The notes: generated from the letters alone by a model not told the origin. Shown: positions 24,174 through 33,342, counted from the stretch's first letter. The stretch: DNA of 39,320 nt from Listeria_A hofi (GCF_963575615.1 NZ_CAUYTL010000030.1:1-39320), one strand, 5' to 3'. A program made the numbers and translations.

Positions 24174-25147
24174 TCGCTCCATCTCCTTTCTTTTATTTTT
24201 TTCGGCCAACTATAAAGCATGTCTCCGAGCAGAAAAAATCCTTTGAAATAGGCCTTTATCGCCATTCGACGCATCCGTTTAAGCTGCTTATTTTCTGGTT
24301 TATGAGACATGGTATACCAGTCGGGGCATTTTTTTTCTAGTACTTTCTGAATCGTTTGAAGAAATATACGCCGCTCTTTTTTATTCTGTATATATTGGCT
24401 TTTACCTAGTGCCATCACATAACCTAGCTGCTCTACATACATACCTGTTACTGTATCGGCCTGTTTTGTTGGCAATCGGTCTACTTGTTTTTTTAGGTAT
24501 TCCAGAACCGCTATAATATCGTAATAGCGTGCGACATTGACTGTGTTTGTTTGAGAATCTTCTCGTGATCGATCATATACATAAAATGCTTTGTCTATTT
24601 TGCTTGTTTTTTTCGAGCGCATCATCACAAATGGAACCACTCCTACATCCTCATACCAATAACCTTCTGGGAAAAAAACATCTTGCCATAAGTGCGCTGC
24701 GTACATCTTGTTCCACGGGGCTGTTCCCGCTGTTATTGGCGAGCTTCCAACTCTCGTATAGTTTTGTTCGTTCTTTTTGTTCCGTGTCAAATAGTCAAAT
24801 ACAGCGATATCCGCTCCACTTTCCAAAATCTTGACACATTCGCCAACGAGTTCTGGTAAAATATAATCATCACCATCTACCATCAAAATATAGTCTCCAC
24901 TCGCTTGTTTCATCGCTAAATTTCTCGCACTCGCTTGACCACCATTCGTTTTTGTAATAATCAATACACGCGGATCTTGCCTTGCATACTTTTCTAACAG
25001 CATCAAACTTTGGTCTGTTGAGCCATCATCTACTACGAGCACCTCGAGATTCGTGTAATACTGTGCTAAAACTGAATCTAGACATCGTTCCACGTATTTT
25101 TCAATATTATATATAGGAATAATAATCGATACTTTTGTTAGCTTCAT
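24170..25147 (-). CDS. GT2-family glycosyltransferase
   Basis: A 325-aa inverting glycosyltransferase of GT-A fold: VSIIIPIYNIEKYVERCLDSVL at the N-terminus, VVDDGSTD, NGGQASARN and the metal/nucleotide motif MVDGDDYI near 90. Acceptor specificity is carried by the divergent C-terminal half and cannot be predicted. Start is ATG 25147 with GGAAGGAG six bases ahead. It overlaps the downstream CDP-glycerol gene by ATGA. Confidence 0.88.
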   Translation of the reverse strand: MKLTKVSIIIPIYNIEKYVERCLDSVLAQYYTNLEVLVVDDGSTDQSLMLLEKYARQDPRVLIITKTNGGQASARNLAMKQASGDYILMVDGDDYILPELVGECVKILESGADIAVFDYLTRNKKNEQNYTRVGSSPITAGTAPWNKMYAAHLWQDVFFPEGYWYEDVGVVPFVMMRSKKTSKIDKAFYVYDRSREDSQTNTVNVARYYDIIAVLEYLKKQVDRLPTKQADTVTGMYVEQLGYVMALGKSQYIQNKKERRIFLQTIQKVLEKKCPDWYTMSHKPENKQLKRMRRMAIKAYFKGFFLLGDMLYSWPKKIKERRWSE

Positions 25148-25161
25148 GAAACGCTCCTTCC

Positions 25162-26448
25162 TCACACTTCTTGGACGAATGAAACAAAGTCCTTTAATTT
25201 TCCTCCACCACGATAAAAAGTGGCACCTTCTTGTATCTCATAAGTCATGTCTGTTGAAAAATATGTCACGATTTCCGCTTTGAGCCTTCCTCGCATATCA
25301 TCGCTAAGATAGCTTTCTACTCGGAATTCTAGATGACCCTTTTCATGTTGCAGGACTTGATAACCGACAGCTTCTCCACCATCTATCACCATATTTTTGA
25401 AAATATAATAAAAAATCAAGCTCGGATATGTCTCTTTCTCCCCAAAAACCGCCTTGCCTACGCGTCCCATAACGGACTTAACAATCGTATGCTCTCGACC
25501 ACAAGCACATTTTGTTTCTGTGTCTAATTCAACATAATCCCCTAGCGCATAACGAATAATTGGAAAGGATTTAGAAAATAAATTAGTCACAAAAATCTCG
25601 CCATCAATAACTTCTACAATCACATTTTCCATCGTCATGTGCATATTCCCATCTGGGCATTCAAAGGCGATAATTCCAGTCTCTGTTGCGCCATACTCAC
25701 TAATAATTTTACTACCAAATACTTTCTCTACCATCGGCTGATACGCATCAAATATCTTTTCAGACGTCCCTTTAATCATTTTCAAATTCGCTTTAATTGG
25801 TAGATTTTCTTTTTCTATTTTTTTTGCGACATGATAAATCATCGAGGAGTACCCTTCCAAATAATCTGCTCGTTTCAATTTTTTAATAAAAGCATTAATT
25901 TCCGCTGTTTCATAGGAAAATATTCGAAATCTATTTACGAGTTTATCCATCCATTTAAGCTTCCAGTTTTTTTTACTATCTAAGTTATAGCCCCAGAAAT
26001 AGCCATTTCTGTGCCATGGTTTAATACCATACCAATCATAACCTCGATGAATCGCTGCACGGTGTCTAGCATCCCATTCTAAATTTCGGTGAAATGTAAG
26101 AGGAGTTCCTGTACTTCCGGATGTTTCGGAGAAAATGAGGGGACCAACCCCCGACGTAACATGAATCCTTTCGCTTTCTTCAAGTAATGTTTTTTTATTT
26201 ATTGGGGGAATTTCTTTAAGATCTTCTAAGCTCTGAATATCAGTAGGCTCGATACCAACTTCATCTAGTAATTGTTTATAATAAGGGGATTTTTTATAAG
26301 CCCATTGTACAAGCTCTTGTAATTTATCCAGCTGATAAGCCTCTAGCTGTGCGCGTGACCACCGATCCGACTGTTGTAAAAACTGCTCAGCCTCAGGTAA
26401 AACTGGGTTTCGGCGCTTGACGCCTTGTTTGTATATCCATTGATACAC
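25162..26448 (-). CDS. CapK/PaaK-like adenylate-forming enzyme
   Basis: The 428-aa protein belongs to the phenylacetate-CoA ligase-like branch of adenylate-forming enzymes often found in capsule loci (CapK). The AMP-binding P-loop SETSGSTGTPLTF lies near 107-119, SEYGATETG near 260 and IRYALGDYVEL near 300. A Cys pair in TKCACGREH may bind metal. Such proteins probably activate a carboxylate for transfer to a sugar or its amino group; the substrate is unknown. It starts with GTG, one base after the stop of the ancestral GT2 frame upstream. Confidence 0.82.
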   Translation of the reverse strand: MYQWIYKQGVKRRNPVLPEAEQFLQQSDRWSRAQLEAYQLDKLQELVQWAYKKSPYYKQLLDEVGIEPTDIQSLEDLKEIPPINKKTLLEESERIHVTSGVGPLIFSETSGSTGTPLTFHRNLEWDARHRAAIHRGYDWYGIKPWHRNGYFWGYNLDSKKNWKLKWMDKLVNRFRIFSYETAEINAFIKKLKRADYLEGYSSMIYHVAKKIEKENLPIKANLKMIKGTSEKIFDAYQPMVEKVFGSKIISEYGATETGIIAFECPDGNMHMTMENVIVEVIDGEIFVTNLFSKSFPIIRYALGDYVELDTETKCACGREHTIVKSVMGRVGKAVFGEKETYPSLIFYYIFKNMVIDGGEAVGYQVLQHEKGHLEFRVESYLSDDMRGRLKAEIVTYFSTDMTYEIQEGATFYRGGGKLKDFVSFVQEV

Positions 26449-26449
26449 G

Positions 26450-27186
26450 TTATCGCTCTCCTATTCGCCGATAAGTCCACGTTTCCTTCAAGACTTCCAG
26501 CAGTAGATTTTTTTGCTTCTTTTTAAAGTAAAATAGAGTCACTAGCAAATAGGCTATTGGTCCGTTGTATATTCGCTTAAACAGCGGACCTTTGCTTAAT
26601 ACTTGCGCTTAAATAAATCGGTTAGAAAAATATTCTCTTCTCCGGAAATGTATGTTGCGCCCAGTCCAAAAGCTTCATCAAAACGAATCACATCATGAAA
26701 CTTATTGCTTTCTAAACATGTTCTCCTCACAAAAATTTCAATGGAAGAGCGACTCATCAACTCACGCTTCGTTAAATATCGACTCGTTTTTATCTTCTGT
26801 GGTCTTCCAAATTTTTGTTGATCTGGGTCATACATAGTAAGGCTAATGACATCTTTACCTGTTTGATAGGAATCCACAACGTGTTGAAATGTCGCTTTAT
26901 CGTACCAGCAGTCATCATCACCAAATGTCACAATTTCCCCAGTAGCATGTTCTAAACCAGTGTTACGTGCTCTAGAAAGCCCACGCTCATCTATTCTTAC
27001 AACTTTAGAGAATATAGTGTACCTCGCTAATAACTCCGTCCATTGATCCTGTTCATTCTGCAAAACAAGAATCACTTCACAATGCGGATACGTCTGATTT
27101 TCTAGCGTCTCCATCATTCTTTTGAGCTCTGTTACCCTATCGCCAAGTGTCGCAACAATGACAGATATAAGTGGTTTTTTCGTCAT
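26450..27186 (-). pseudogene. GT2-family glycosyltransferase, 3' end frameshifted
   Basis: The first frame (27186-26596, 196 aa) has ISVIVATLGDR, RGLSRARNTG and the GDDDCWY metal motif, and ends LTDLFKRKY-stop. The following 150 bp remain open in another frame: QVLSKGPLFKRIYNGPIAY and on to WTYRRIGER, ending at 26450, one base before the next gene's GTG. Adding one A in GCAAG near 26606 restores a single reading frame of about 245 aa. The truncated form keeps the catalytic core but loses a hydrophobic, basic C-terminal tail likely needed for membrane contact, so partial activity cannot be excluded. Confidence 0.8.
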
Positions 27187-28505
27187 TGTAATTGCCTCAC
27201 TTTAGTCAGCGGCCGTCCAATCGACTGATAAGCCACACCAGCTAGCTCCATCTCATATTTATTGAAACAATTTCGACCATCTAGTACGTGTGGATTAGCC
27301 ATTAATCTAGTAAAAGTAGCAGGATAAATCTGCCTAATCTCTTCCCACTCTGTAAAAATGAGACATGCATCTGCACCAGCCAACGCCTCTTCTATCGAGC
27401 TTTTCATTATGGAATCATCGCCAAGCTGTGCGGCAACAGCATCCATCGCAATCGGATCATAGGCTTGAATAATCGCACCTTCTCTTTGCAAAACTTTGAT
27501 GTTTGGAATGGATGGTGCTTCACGCAAATCATCTGTATTCGGTTTAAAAGTCAAACCTAATACCGCTATTTTCTTCCCAGCAAAATGGGGTACTTCTTTT
27601 CGTAATTTATGAATCAGCGTATACTTTTGTTTTTCATTTATTTTAATTGCCGCTTCAATCGTGCGTAATACGAAACCATGATCTTCCGCTAACCAATGTA
27701 GCGCCTTCGTATCTTTTGGAAAACATGAACCGCCATAACCAATGCCCGCACGCAAGAAACTATTTCCAATTCTCGGATCATAACCCATTCCTTCTGTGAC
27801 TTCTTCCACATCGGCACCCAATATGTCGCACAAATTCGCAATTTCATTCACAAAAGATATCTTGAGAGCTAGAAAATCATTGCTGGCATACTTGACTAAT
27901 TCCGCACTTTTGCGAGAAACTGCAACGATTGGCTGCCCATAATTGGCATAGATAGCACGCATTTTTTCCTCGGCTGTCTTTGATTCTGTTCCAATGATAA
28001 TTCGGGATCCATGAAGCGTATCGTATACGGCACTTCCTTGCGCGAGGAATTCGGGATTTGAAATGACATGCACTTTGGCAGTATTTCTAAGTGCCTCCTT
28101 CACAATTGCCTCCACTTTATCATTAGTTCCTACTGGTACAGTTGATTTTACGATAATTAAACAGTCTCGCTGAATGCTTCGTCCTATTTCATGTGCCACT
28201 TGATAGACTGCCGTCAAATTCGCTGATCCATCTTCATTTTCTGGTGTCCCAACGCCAATCACAATCGCATCAGCATCTGAGTAAGCACTTGCACCCTCTG
28301 TTGTAAACTGAATTCGTTTCGCCGTTAATTGCTCCTGTAACAGTTCTTCCAAACCAGGCTCAAAAATCGGTGAAATACCTGCGTTAAGTCCGGCAATTTT
28401 GATAGGGTCTAAATCAACAGCCGTTACTGCATGCCCGTGATGCGCAAATCCTACTGCGGAAACTAAACCAACATAACCTACACCCGCCACTGTAATTTTC
28501 ATCAT
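27183..28505 (-). CDS. ugd: UDP-glucose 6-dehydrogenase
   Basis: The 440-aa enzyme oxidises UDP-glucose to UDP-glucuronate with two NAD+, giving the locus an acidic sugar. It shows the N-terminal Rossmann motif GVGYVGLV, GVGTPENEDGSA, the catalytic Cys in GGSCFPKD, and LGLTFKPNTDDLREAPS in the UDP-binding domain. Start is ATG 28505, nine bases after AAAGGAG. It overlaps the stop of the upstream glycosyltransferase, and its end overlaps the next gene (ATGA). Highly similar in layout to TuaD of teichuronic acid synthesis. Confidence 0.95.
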   Translation of the reverse strand: MMKITVAGVGYVGLVSAVGFAHHGHAVTAVDLDPIKIAGLNAGISPIFEPGLEELLQEQLTAKRIQFTTEGASAYSDADAIVIGVGTPENEDGSANLTAVYQVAHEIGRSIQRDCLIIVKSTVPVGTNDKVEAIVKEALRNTAKVHVISNPEFLAQGSAVYDTLHGSRIIIGTESKTAEEKMRAIYANYGQPIVAVSRKSAELVKYASNDFLALKISFVNEIANLCDILGADVEEVTEGMGYDPRIGNSFLRAGIGYGGSCFPKDTKALHWLAEDHGFVLRTIEAAIKINEKQKYTLIHKLRKEVPHFAGKKIAVLGLTFKPNTDDLREAPSIPNIKVLQREGAIIQAYDPIAMDAVAAQLGDDSIMKSSIEEALAGADACLIFTEWEEIRQIYPATFTRLMANPHVLDGRNCFNKYEMELAGVAYQSIGRPLTKVRQLQ

Positions 28506-29275
28506 TTCTGTTTTCTCCTTTTCCATATGGCATGAAACACGTAGCAACAAAAAACATAACTCGCATACACAAGCGGTAAGCCTTCATGCTGTCTGTACAT
28601 CTGCCAATTTTTTTGGAGCATCTTCCATTTGTTGCTGGATAGTGAAGCTGTACTTAATCGATAATACGCCAACGGTTCTGTCATACCATAAGCATAATCT
28701 TGCTGTTTCAAAATGGATAACCATGTCGCTGTATCTTGGCGTGTACGTAACAATGGCATTCGAAAATCTCCTACTTTTTCTCGATCAATCATCACTGTTA
28801 AGCAGCCAATAATCGTATTTTTCAGTAGTTCTGTGTAACTTATTTTCTCAGGCACATGTACCGTTCGTTTTTGTCGTTCTGGTACTTCTTCAAAAACATG
28901 ATACGCTGTAAATGTAAATCCGTGCGCCTGTTCCTTCATAAACGTTAGCTGTCTCGAGAGTTTTTCTTTGTGCCACAAATCATCACTATCTAAAAAAGCG
29001 ATATATTGCCCCTTTGCCCGACTAATTCCTTCATTCCTTGCAAAACCTGAACCACGATTTTCTGTCAAAAAAACTGGGATAATACGTGCATCTTCTCTAG
29101 CTAATTTTTTCAAATTTTGCGGTGTCGCATCGCTGGAATAATCATCCACGACTAGTAACTCCCAATTCCTATACGTTTGGTTTAGGACGCTTATTATACT
29201 TTCGTGCAATGATTCGCCACTATTATAGGTAGGCATGATGATACTTACTAGATCCGCTTGATATGTTTGATGCAT
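28502..29275 (-). CDS. GT2-family glycosyltransferase, TuaG-like
   Basis: The 257-aa protein carries VSIIMPTYNSGESL, VVDDYSSD, ENRGSGFARN and the FLDSDDLW metal motif. The C-terminal part (LLKNTIIGCLTVMID, LRTRQDTATWL, AYGMTEPLAYYR, SLSSNKWK) is strongly reminiscent of Bacillus TuaG, a teichuronic-acid glycosyltransferase. It sits directly before ugd, as TuaG and TuaD belong to one locus in Bacillus. It probably adds a hexosamine or uronic acid to the growing repeat unit. Confidence 0.87.
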   Translation of the reverse strand: MHQTYQADLVSIIMPTYNSGESLHESIISVLNQTYRNWELLVVDDYSSDATPQNLKKLAREDARIIPVFLTENRGSGFARNEGISRAKGQYIAFLDSDDLWHKEKLSRQLTFMKEQAHGFTFTAYHVFEEVPERQKRTVHVPEKISYTELLKNTIIGCLTVMIDREKVGDFRMPLLRTRQDTATWLSILKQQDYAYGMTEPLAYYRLSTASLSSNKWKMLQKNWQMYRQHEGLPLVYASYVFCCYVFHAIWKRRKQK

Positions 29276-29287
29276 AAATTCCTGCTC

Positions 29288-29524
29288 CTATTCCTCTTGA
29301 AATGGTCGATATTTTTGCCTTAGCCATGGTTGCTGACGCTTGCGCTCCATAATTTCATCCGCATAGTATAATACTGCCGAACCTTTGCGTATCTTTTGAA
29401 TTTTTCCACGCGCTACAAGCGAATGAAAACACTGCTTCGAAACTTCCAAACAGTCAATGGCTTCTTGTGTAGACAAAAACATATTGTCGAGTAGTAACAA
29501 CTGTTCTTCGTATTTTTTTATCAT
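29288..29524 (-). CDS. Small excisionase/MerR-type helix-turn-helix protein
   Basis: A 78-aa protein whose centre (LSTQEAIDCLEVSKQCFHSL then VARGKIQKIRKGSAVLYY) fits the HTH_17 pattern of excisionase-like DNA-binding domains: short helix, recognition helix, basic wing. It lies within the EPS gene string, 19 bp after wzz and 12 bp before the TuaG-like gene. Such domains are unusual between a chain-length regulator and glycosyltransferases; it may regulate the locus. No ribosome site of normal spacing is obvious (AAGGGG about 12 bases upstream). Confidence 0.65.
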   Translation of the reverse strand: MIKKYEEQLLLLDNMFLSTQEAIDCLEVSKQCFHSLVARGKIQKIRKGSAVLYYADEIMERKRQQPWLRQKYRPFQEE

Positions 29525-29543
29525 CGAATTAGCTATCCCCTTC

Positions 29544-30209
29544 TTATATTTCTGGTATGGTTACAATGATCGGCAAACTGGTAACCTCTTTAAAATCTTT
29601 TGCCGTTTTAAATGTATTTTTCAGCGATTCTCGAATCACAAACACCGTGGAACTTAAGAGCAGAGTCATCACGAACGCTAATATCATATAAAGTCGAATC
29701 TTTGACGTCGTTAGATTACCGCTGAGTTCTGCATCAGATAAAATGTTGACATTATCAATATTCATTAGTTGTGGGACTTCCTTTTCCATAGATAAAGCCA
29801 AGGTTTCCGCTATTTTCTTTGCCTGTTCAGGGTCTTCGTGTTGCACATGAATCGAAATCACTTTTGATTCCTTCTCACTTTGAATACTCGTCATTTCACG
29901 CAATCCCGACACACTCATTGTCAGATCTAGTCGCTCAATAACATCAGATAAAATCACCTTACTGCGCAAAATCACATTATAGGTATTTACCAACTGCGTA
30001 TTGGAATCTGTACTACGATAATTGCCGGCTTCTGTATTCACTACTTTTGGATTAATTAAAAGTTGCACGGAAGCATCGTATTTTGGTGCCATAAACTGAA
30101 AACCAGCTACACCAACCAAGCACATAGATATCATAGCGATAATCAATGCTATAATGATTTTTTTTCGAACAATATTAAATATACTTACCAAGGATAATTC
30201 TCGTTTCAT
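29544..30209 (-). CDS. Wzz/YveK-type chain-length regulator and BY-kinase activator
   Basis: The 221-aa membrane protein has two transmembrane helices (about 18-38 and 172-195) flanking an extracellular domain with PKYDASVQLLINP. It is the CapA/YveK type: it sets polymer length and, through its C-terminal tail (SLKNTFKTAKDFKE...), normally activates the separate tyrosine kinase. I choose the ATG with AAAGGA eight bases upstream; another ATG three codons earlier (30218) is possible. The kinase gene lies on the far side of wzy, not adjacent as is usual. Confidence 0.86.
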   Translation of the reverse strand: MKRELSLVSIFNIVRKKIIIALIIAMISMCLVGVAGFQFMAPKYDASVQLLINPKVVNTEAGNYRSTDSNTQLVNTYNVILRSKVILSDVIERLDLTMSVSGLREMTSIQSEKESKVISIHVQHEDPEQAKKIAETLALSMEKEVPQLMNIDNVNILSDAELSGNLTTSKIRLYMILAFVMTLLLSSTVFVIRESLKNTFKTAKDFKEVTSLPIIVTIPEI

Positions 30210-30221
30210 TTGCTCCATCCT

Positions 30222-31457
30222 TTACTTCCTGCTAAATTTACTTTCTTTCAAACTCCTTGCAACCAATGCAAAGAAGAAGAAAAATACCTCGTTTAAAACC
30301 AAGGACAAAGATGCCATCATTGACAGGTAGCCTATTAAAGCAATAAGTAGCCACCATTGTTCTTTATCCATGAAGACTGATTTTAGTAACGTCCATGCCA
30401 TGGCTATAATTGCGGTAGCATAAATAATCATCCCCATAATCCCTGTTTCCACCAAAATTTCTATAAAGGAATTATGCATAAAGACCGCTTTTCCTCCTGA
30501 AAAATAATTGTAATCCTGGAAATTGAAAGTTCCGATTCCAAATAGTGGATGCTCCATAAAATAAGCTAAGCCTGCTGCCCAAATATCAAATCGTCCACTT
30601 CCTCCATCTTCACTCATCGTTCCAAATCGCTCCATCATAAGCTCCCATAACGAAAAGCCCATAAATTGACTGAAAAGAATATCGGCAAGTAATAAAAAAA
30701 AACCCGCACCAAAAATCATAATCAACTTCGATTTCATGTTTCCAACGAGCAAACAGAGTGCCAGTACAATGACAACAGATATAATCGCTCCCCTAGATAA
30801 AGTCAATACCACACATAGAATGGCGATAAATCCACCTAATAAATTCCACAATTTATCCCGATGTGTTAAGAAATAAGCAATGAACAACATGTTAATAAAA
30901 ACAAAGATATTTGGATCATTCGTCAATCCTAATAGCCTAGCGAAATTACGATCAATAAGCACACCCATTTCACGAATTCCATTGCCATGCATATTAAATC
31001 CTAAATTCACCAATCCCAGAAGATAATAGGCTAAACTCAGCAAATTAAACAAAAATCCAGAGATAATTATTGCCCATTCGATATCCTTCCAACGAATTCT
31101 TTCTAACCAATATCTACAAAAAAAGTAAAATCCAAGCAAGATAAGCGTTCCACCAATCGCACGAAGCGCCGCTTGTGGATAAGCCGTAATAACGCCACGT
31201 AAAGCGTAGTATACATAGAAACTAACAAAGGCCACTTCAAAAAACAGAAGCTTCTCAATCGTAATTTTGGAAAGATAACACAATATTAGAAGCAACATCA
31301 AAATCATATACGGTTTTAGGGCCAGACCGATTTGCATATTGAATTGACTACCTATGCTCAAGAAAAGTAACAGTATCGTTAGTAAAAAAATAGGCATTCT
31401 TGAGCCTCGGGACCCGCTTGTCAGATAGTCAGATGCCCTGCTATTTCTATAATCCAT
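30222..31457 (-). CDS. O-antigen ligase/polymerase-family membrane protein (Wzy)
   Basis: The 411-aa protein has about ten to twelve hydrophobic helices and the large loop typical of Wzy/WaaL proteins (SRGAI in helix context, then SGRFDIWAAGLAYFMEHPLFGIGTF, MHNSFIEILVETGI). It probably joins exported repeat units into the polymer. GAGGTAAGA precedes the ATG at normal spacing. It lies 23 bp downstream of the BY-kinase gene and 12 bp upstream of wzz. Confidence 0.85.
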   Translation of the reverse strand: MDYRNSRASDYLTSGSRGSRMPIFLLTILLLFLSIGSQFNMQIGLALKPYMILMLLLILCYLSKITIEKLLFFEVAFVSFYVYYALRGVITAYPQAALRAIGGTLILLGFYFFCRYWLERIRWKDIEWAIIISGFLFNLLSLAYYLLGLVNLGFNMHGNGIREMGVLIDRNFARLLGLTNDPNIFVFINMLFIAYFLTHRDKLWNLLGGFIAILCVVLTLSRGAIISVVIVLALCLLVGNMKSKLIMIFGAGFFLLLADILFSQFMGFSLWELMMERFGTMSEDGGSGRFDIWAAGLAYFMEHPLFGIGTFNFQDYNYFSGGKAVFMHNSFIEILVETGIMGMIIYATAIIAMAWTLLKSVFMDKEQWWLLIALIGYLSMMASLSLVLNEVFFFFFALVARSLKESKFSRK

Positions 31458-31480
31458 TAAGTCTTACCTCATCCCGCCGG

Positions 31481-32131
31481 TTAATAATAATAACGATATT
31501 TATCCCTGACTTTCACTTTCACACAGTTGAAAATAATCCCCAGACATGTTGCTGAAACCTGCTTTAGTACCTGGTGTGTGCGCTCTACTTCTTCTTTTCG
31601 AACTTCATCATACTTCACTACAAATAATGTCGCATCGCTATGATTCAAAATAGTCTTCACTTCTGGAACTAGCAAAACGGGAGGTGTATCAATAATAATC
31701 AAGTCATATTGTTCTTTCACTCCCATAATGAATTTTTTTAGTTTCGCCGCATCAAAAATAGTTCCCGAAGAACCATCTATTAAACCGCTTGTCAGGACAT
31801 CTAATCCCTCAATCCCAATATCTTTTATACAATCCGACATCGCGTATTCTTCCTTTAAAACATCGCAAAAGCCTACTGCATTGGATAAACCTAATTTTTT
31901 GTGTACAGAGGGACGTCTGAAATCACTATCAACAAGCAAAACCTTCTTGTTCCCTTCTGCAAAACTTCTGGCTACTCCAATCGCCACAGAGCTCTTTCCT
32001 TCACTCGATAGCGATGATGTAATTCCGATGACTTGCATATCTAAGCGTTCTGATAACTCAATGGTTGTCCTAATATGCGCCATTTGCTCTTAAAAAAAAT
32101 GGTTTTCATTTAATCTATCTTTACCTCTCAT
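31481..32131 (-). pseudogene. CpsD/YwqD-type tyrosine kinase (BY-kinase), early in-frame stop
   Basis: From ATG 32083 the frame encodes 200 aa with Walker A SSEGKSS (25-32), Walker A' VLLVDSDFRRPS, Walker B LIIIDTPP and a C-terminal tyrosine cluster YRYYY: a bacterial tyrosine kinase controlling polymer length. In the same frame, a better start exists at 32131, eight bases after AGAGGTAGGTG: MRGKDRLNENHFF, then TAA at 32092-32090, then EQMAHIRTT. Relatives have SEAYRxxRTN here, so TCA to TAA is an easy explanation. Restart at 32083 has only a weak AAGAG site and loses the N-terminal motif used in contact between kinase subunits. Confidence 0.75.
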
Positions 32132-32149
32132 CAATCATTCACCTACCTC

Positions 32150-32611
32150 TTAGAACGTATTTGTCATGCTCTTCAACTGGTCGCCTTCAAATGTCACTCG
32201 CAATTCTCCATATCCATGTGCACCAGTGATAAAAAATGCCTCTACTGTATTTTCTTTCTCATTGATGCTGACATTTTGAGCGGCACCGATATATTGGATC
32301 AAGAAATCTTGTTTTGTCCAATTATCTTTTTTTATAATTTTTTTTGCCTGTTCAATGGGGATATATGCATTTTGCACAAAGTAGTTTGTTACTTCTCCTG
32401 ATTTGCCTATCACGACCGCATCCTTGTTATGAACTTGTATTTTTTCACCTACAAATTCTAGTGTGTTATTATTTTGTGTTAGCTTGGCGAATTCTTCGTT
32501 ACTTACTTCGCTATCTGTATTCTTCCATGATTCTATTAGGTCTGCTTTATTCGAACATCCCGTCCCGATTAAAGCGAATATTGCGATTATTATTATGACT
32601 GTTTTTTTCAT
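32150..32611 (-). CDS. Small predicted lipoprotein of the EPS locus
   Basis: A 153-aa protein with a lipoprotein-type signal: MKKTVIIIIAIFALIGTGC, Cys19 being the likely lipidated residue, although Gly at -3 is atypical for a lipobox. The mature part is soluble and contains no motif I recognise; its end (GAHGYGELRVTFEGDQLKSM) looks like a small beta-rich domain. Start is ATG 32611, six bases after AAGGAG. It sits between the priming transferase and the BY-kinase genes, so a role at the outer membrane face in polymer assembly is possible but unproven. Confidence 0.75.
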   Translation of the reverse strand: MKKTVIIIIAIFALIGTGCSNKADLIESWKNTDSEVSNEEFAKLTQNNNTLEFVGEKIQVHNKDAVVIGKSGEVTNYFVQNAYIPIEQAKKIIKKDNWTKQDFLIQYIGAAQNVSINEKENTVEAFFITGAHGYGELRVTFEGDQLKSMTNTF

Positions 32612-32621
32612 TATAAACTCC

Positions 32622-33248
32622 TTATCGAGCGCCACTGCCACTTAAGATAACTTTTACAGTTTTGCATAGTATGTGTGCTTCACTTTTTAATGACATGGAA
32701 TGAATGTACTCCAAATCTAACTTTAGTTTTTCTTCTGGCGAAATATCATAGCCGCCGTTTACTTGTGCCCAACCAGTTAGACCCGGTTTGACTGCTAAAC
32801 GTTGAATAAAATTAGGGGAATGAATCTGAAATTCTTTTGTAAAGACTGGTCGCTCAGGACGTGGACCAATCATACTCATCTCTCCCTTTAATACATTCCA
32901 AAGTTGCGGTAGCTCATCTATTCTTGTTTTTCGAATAAGTCGGCCCACTTTGGTAATTCGATCATCATTTTTCTCTGCCCACTTTGGACCCATTTTTTCT
33001 GCATCTGTGTGCATAGACCTTATTTTATAAATCGTAAACTTTTTCCCATAAAGACCAACTCTTTCTTGTCTATAGATAATTTGTCCGGGAGATTCTAGTT
33101 TAACGACTAGTGCTGTCATCAAAATAATTGGAAATGTGATTACTAGTAAAAGTAAAGCAAATACTACATCAAATAGACGCTTCGTTAGTTGAAAAGTATT
33201 CGATGCTTTTTTTGTTTTCATCGGATGTATTCTAAATTCATACTCCAT
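32622..33248 (-). CDS. Undecaprenyl-phosphate sugar phosphotransferase (priming enzyme)
   Basis: The 208-aa polyisoprenyl-phosphate hexose-1-phosphate transferase has one N-terminal membrane segment (about 25-50) and the full catalytic domain: QERVGLYGKKFTIYKIRSM, the RKTRIDELPQLWNVLKGEMS motif, GPRPERP and KPGLTGWAQVNG. It starts each repeat unit by moving a sugar-phosphate onto undecaprenyl phosphate. It is the single-domain short form, like EpsL or CpsE C-terminal halves. It is the first intact gene of the locus. Confidence 0.93.
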   Translation of the reverse strand: MEYEFRIHPMKTKKASNTFQLTKRLFDVVFALLLLVITFPIILMTALVVKLESPGQIIYRQERVGLYGKKFTIYKIRSMHTDAEKMGPKWAEKNDDRITKVGRLIRKTRIDELPQLWNVLKGEMSMIGPRPERPVFTKEFQIHSPNFIQRLAVKPGLTGWAQVNGGYDISPEEKLKLDLEYIHSMSLKSEAHILCKTVKVILSGSGAR

Positions 33249-33296
33249 TATTCTCGTCCTCTCTAGAGTTACAATGCTGTTACCAAAAGTTATTTA

Positions 33297-33327
33297 GAAG
33301 ATGGAATTGTTGAATAATCCCATCTTC
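33297..33327. terminator. Hairpin between the carbohydrate-binding remnant and the EPS genes
   Basis: GAAGATGG (33297-33304) pairs with CCATCTTC (33320-33327). No strong T-run follows, so it is terminator-like at best. Confidence 0.45.
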
Positions 33328-33342
33328 CGCTTTACTTAAAAT

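Noticed and set aside
21167..27186. Treating the frameshifts as simple sequencing errors
   Set aside because: Not excluded, but the runs involved are short and the lesions cluster in one locus together with a nonsense codon and a deletion, which homopolymer error would not produce.
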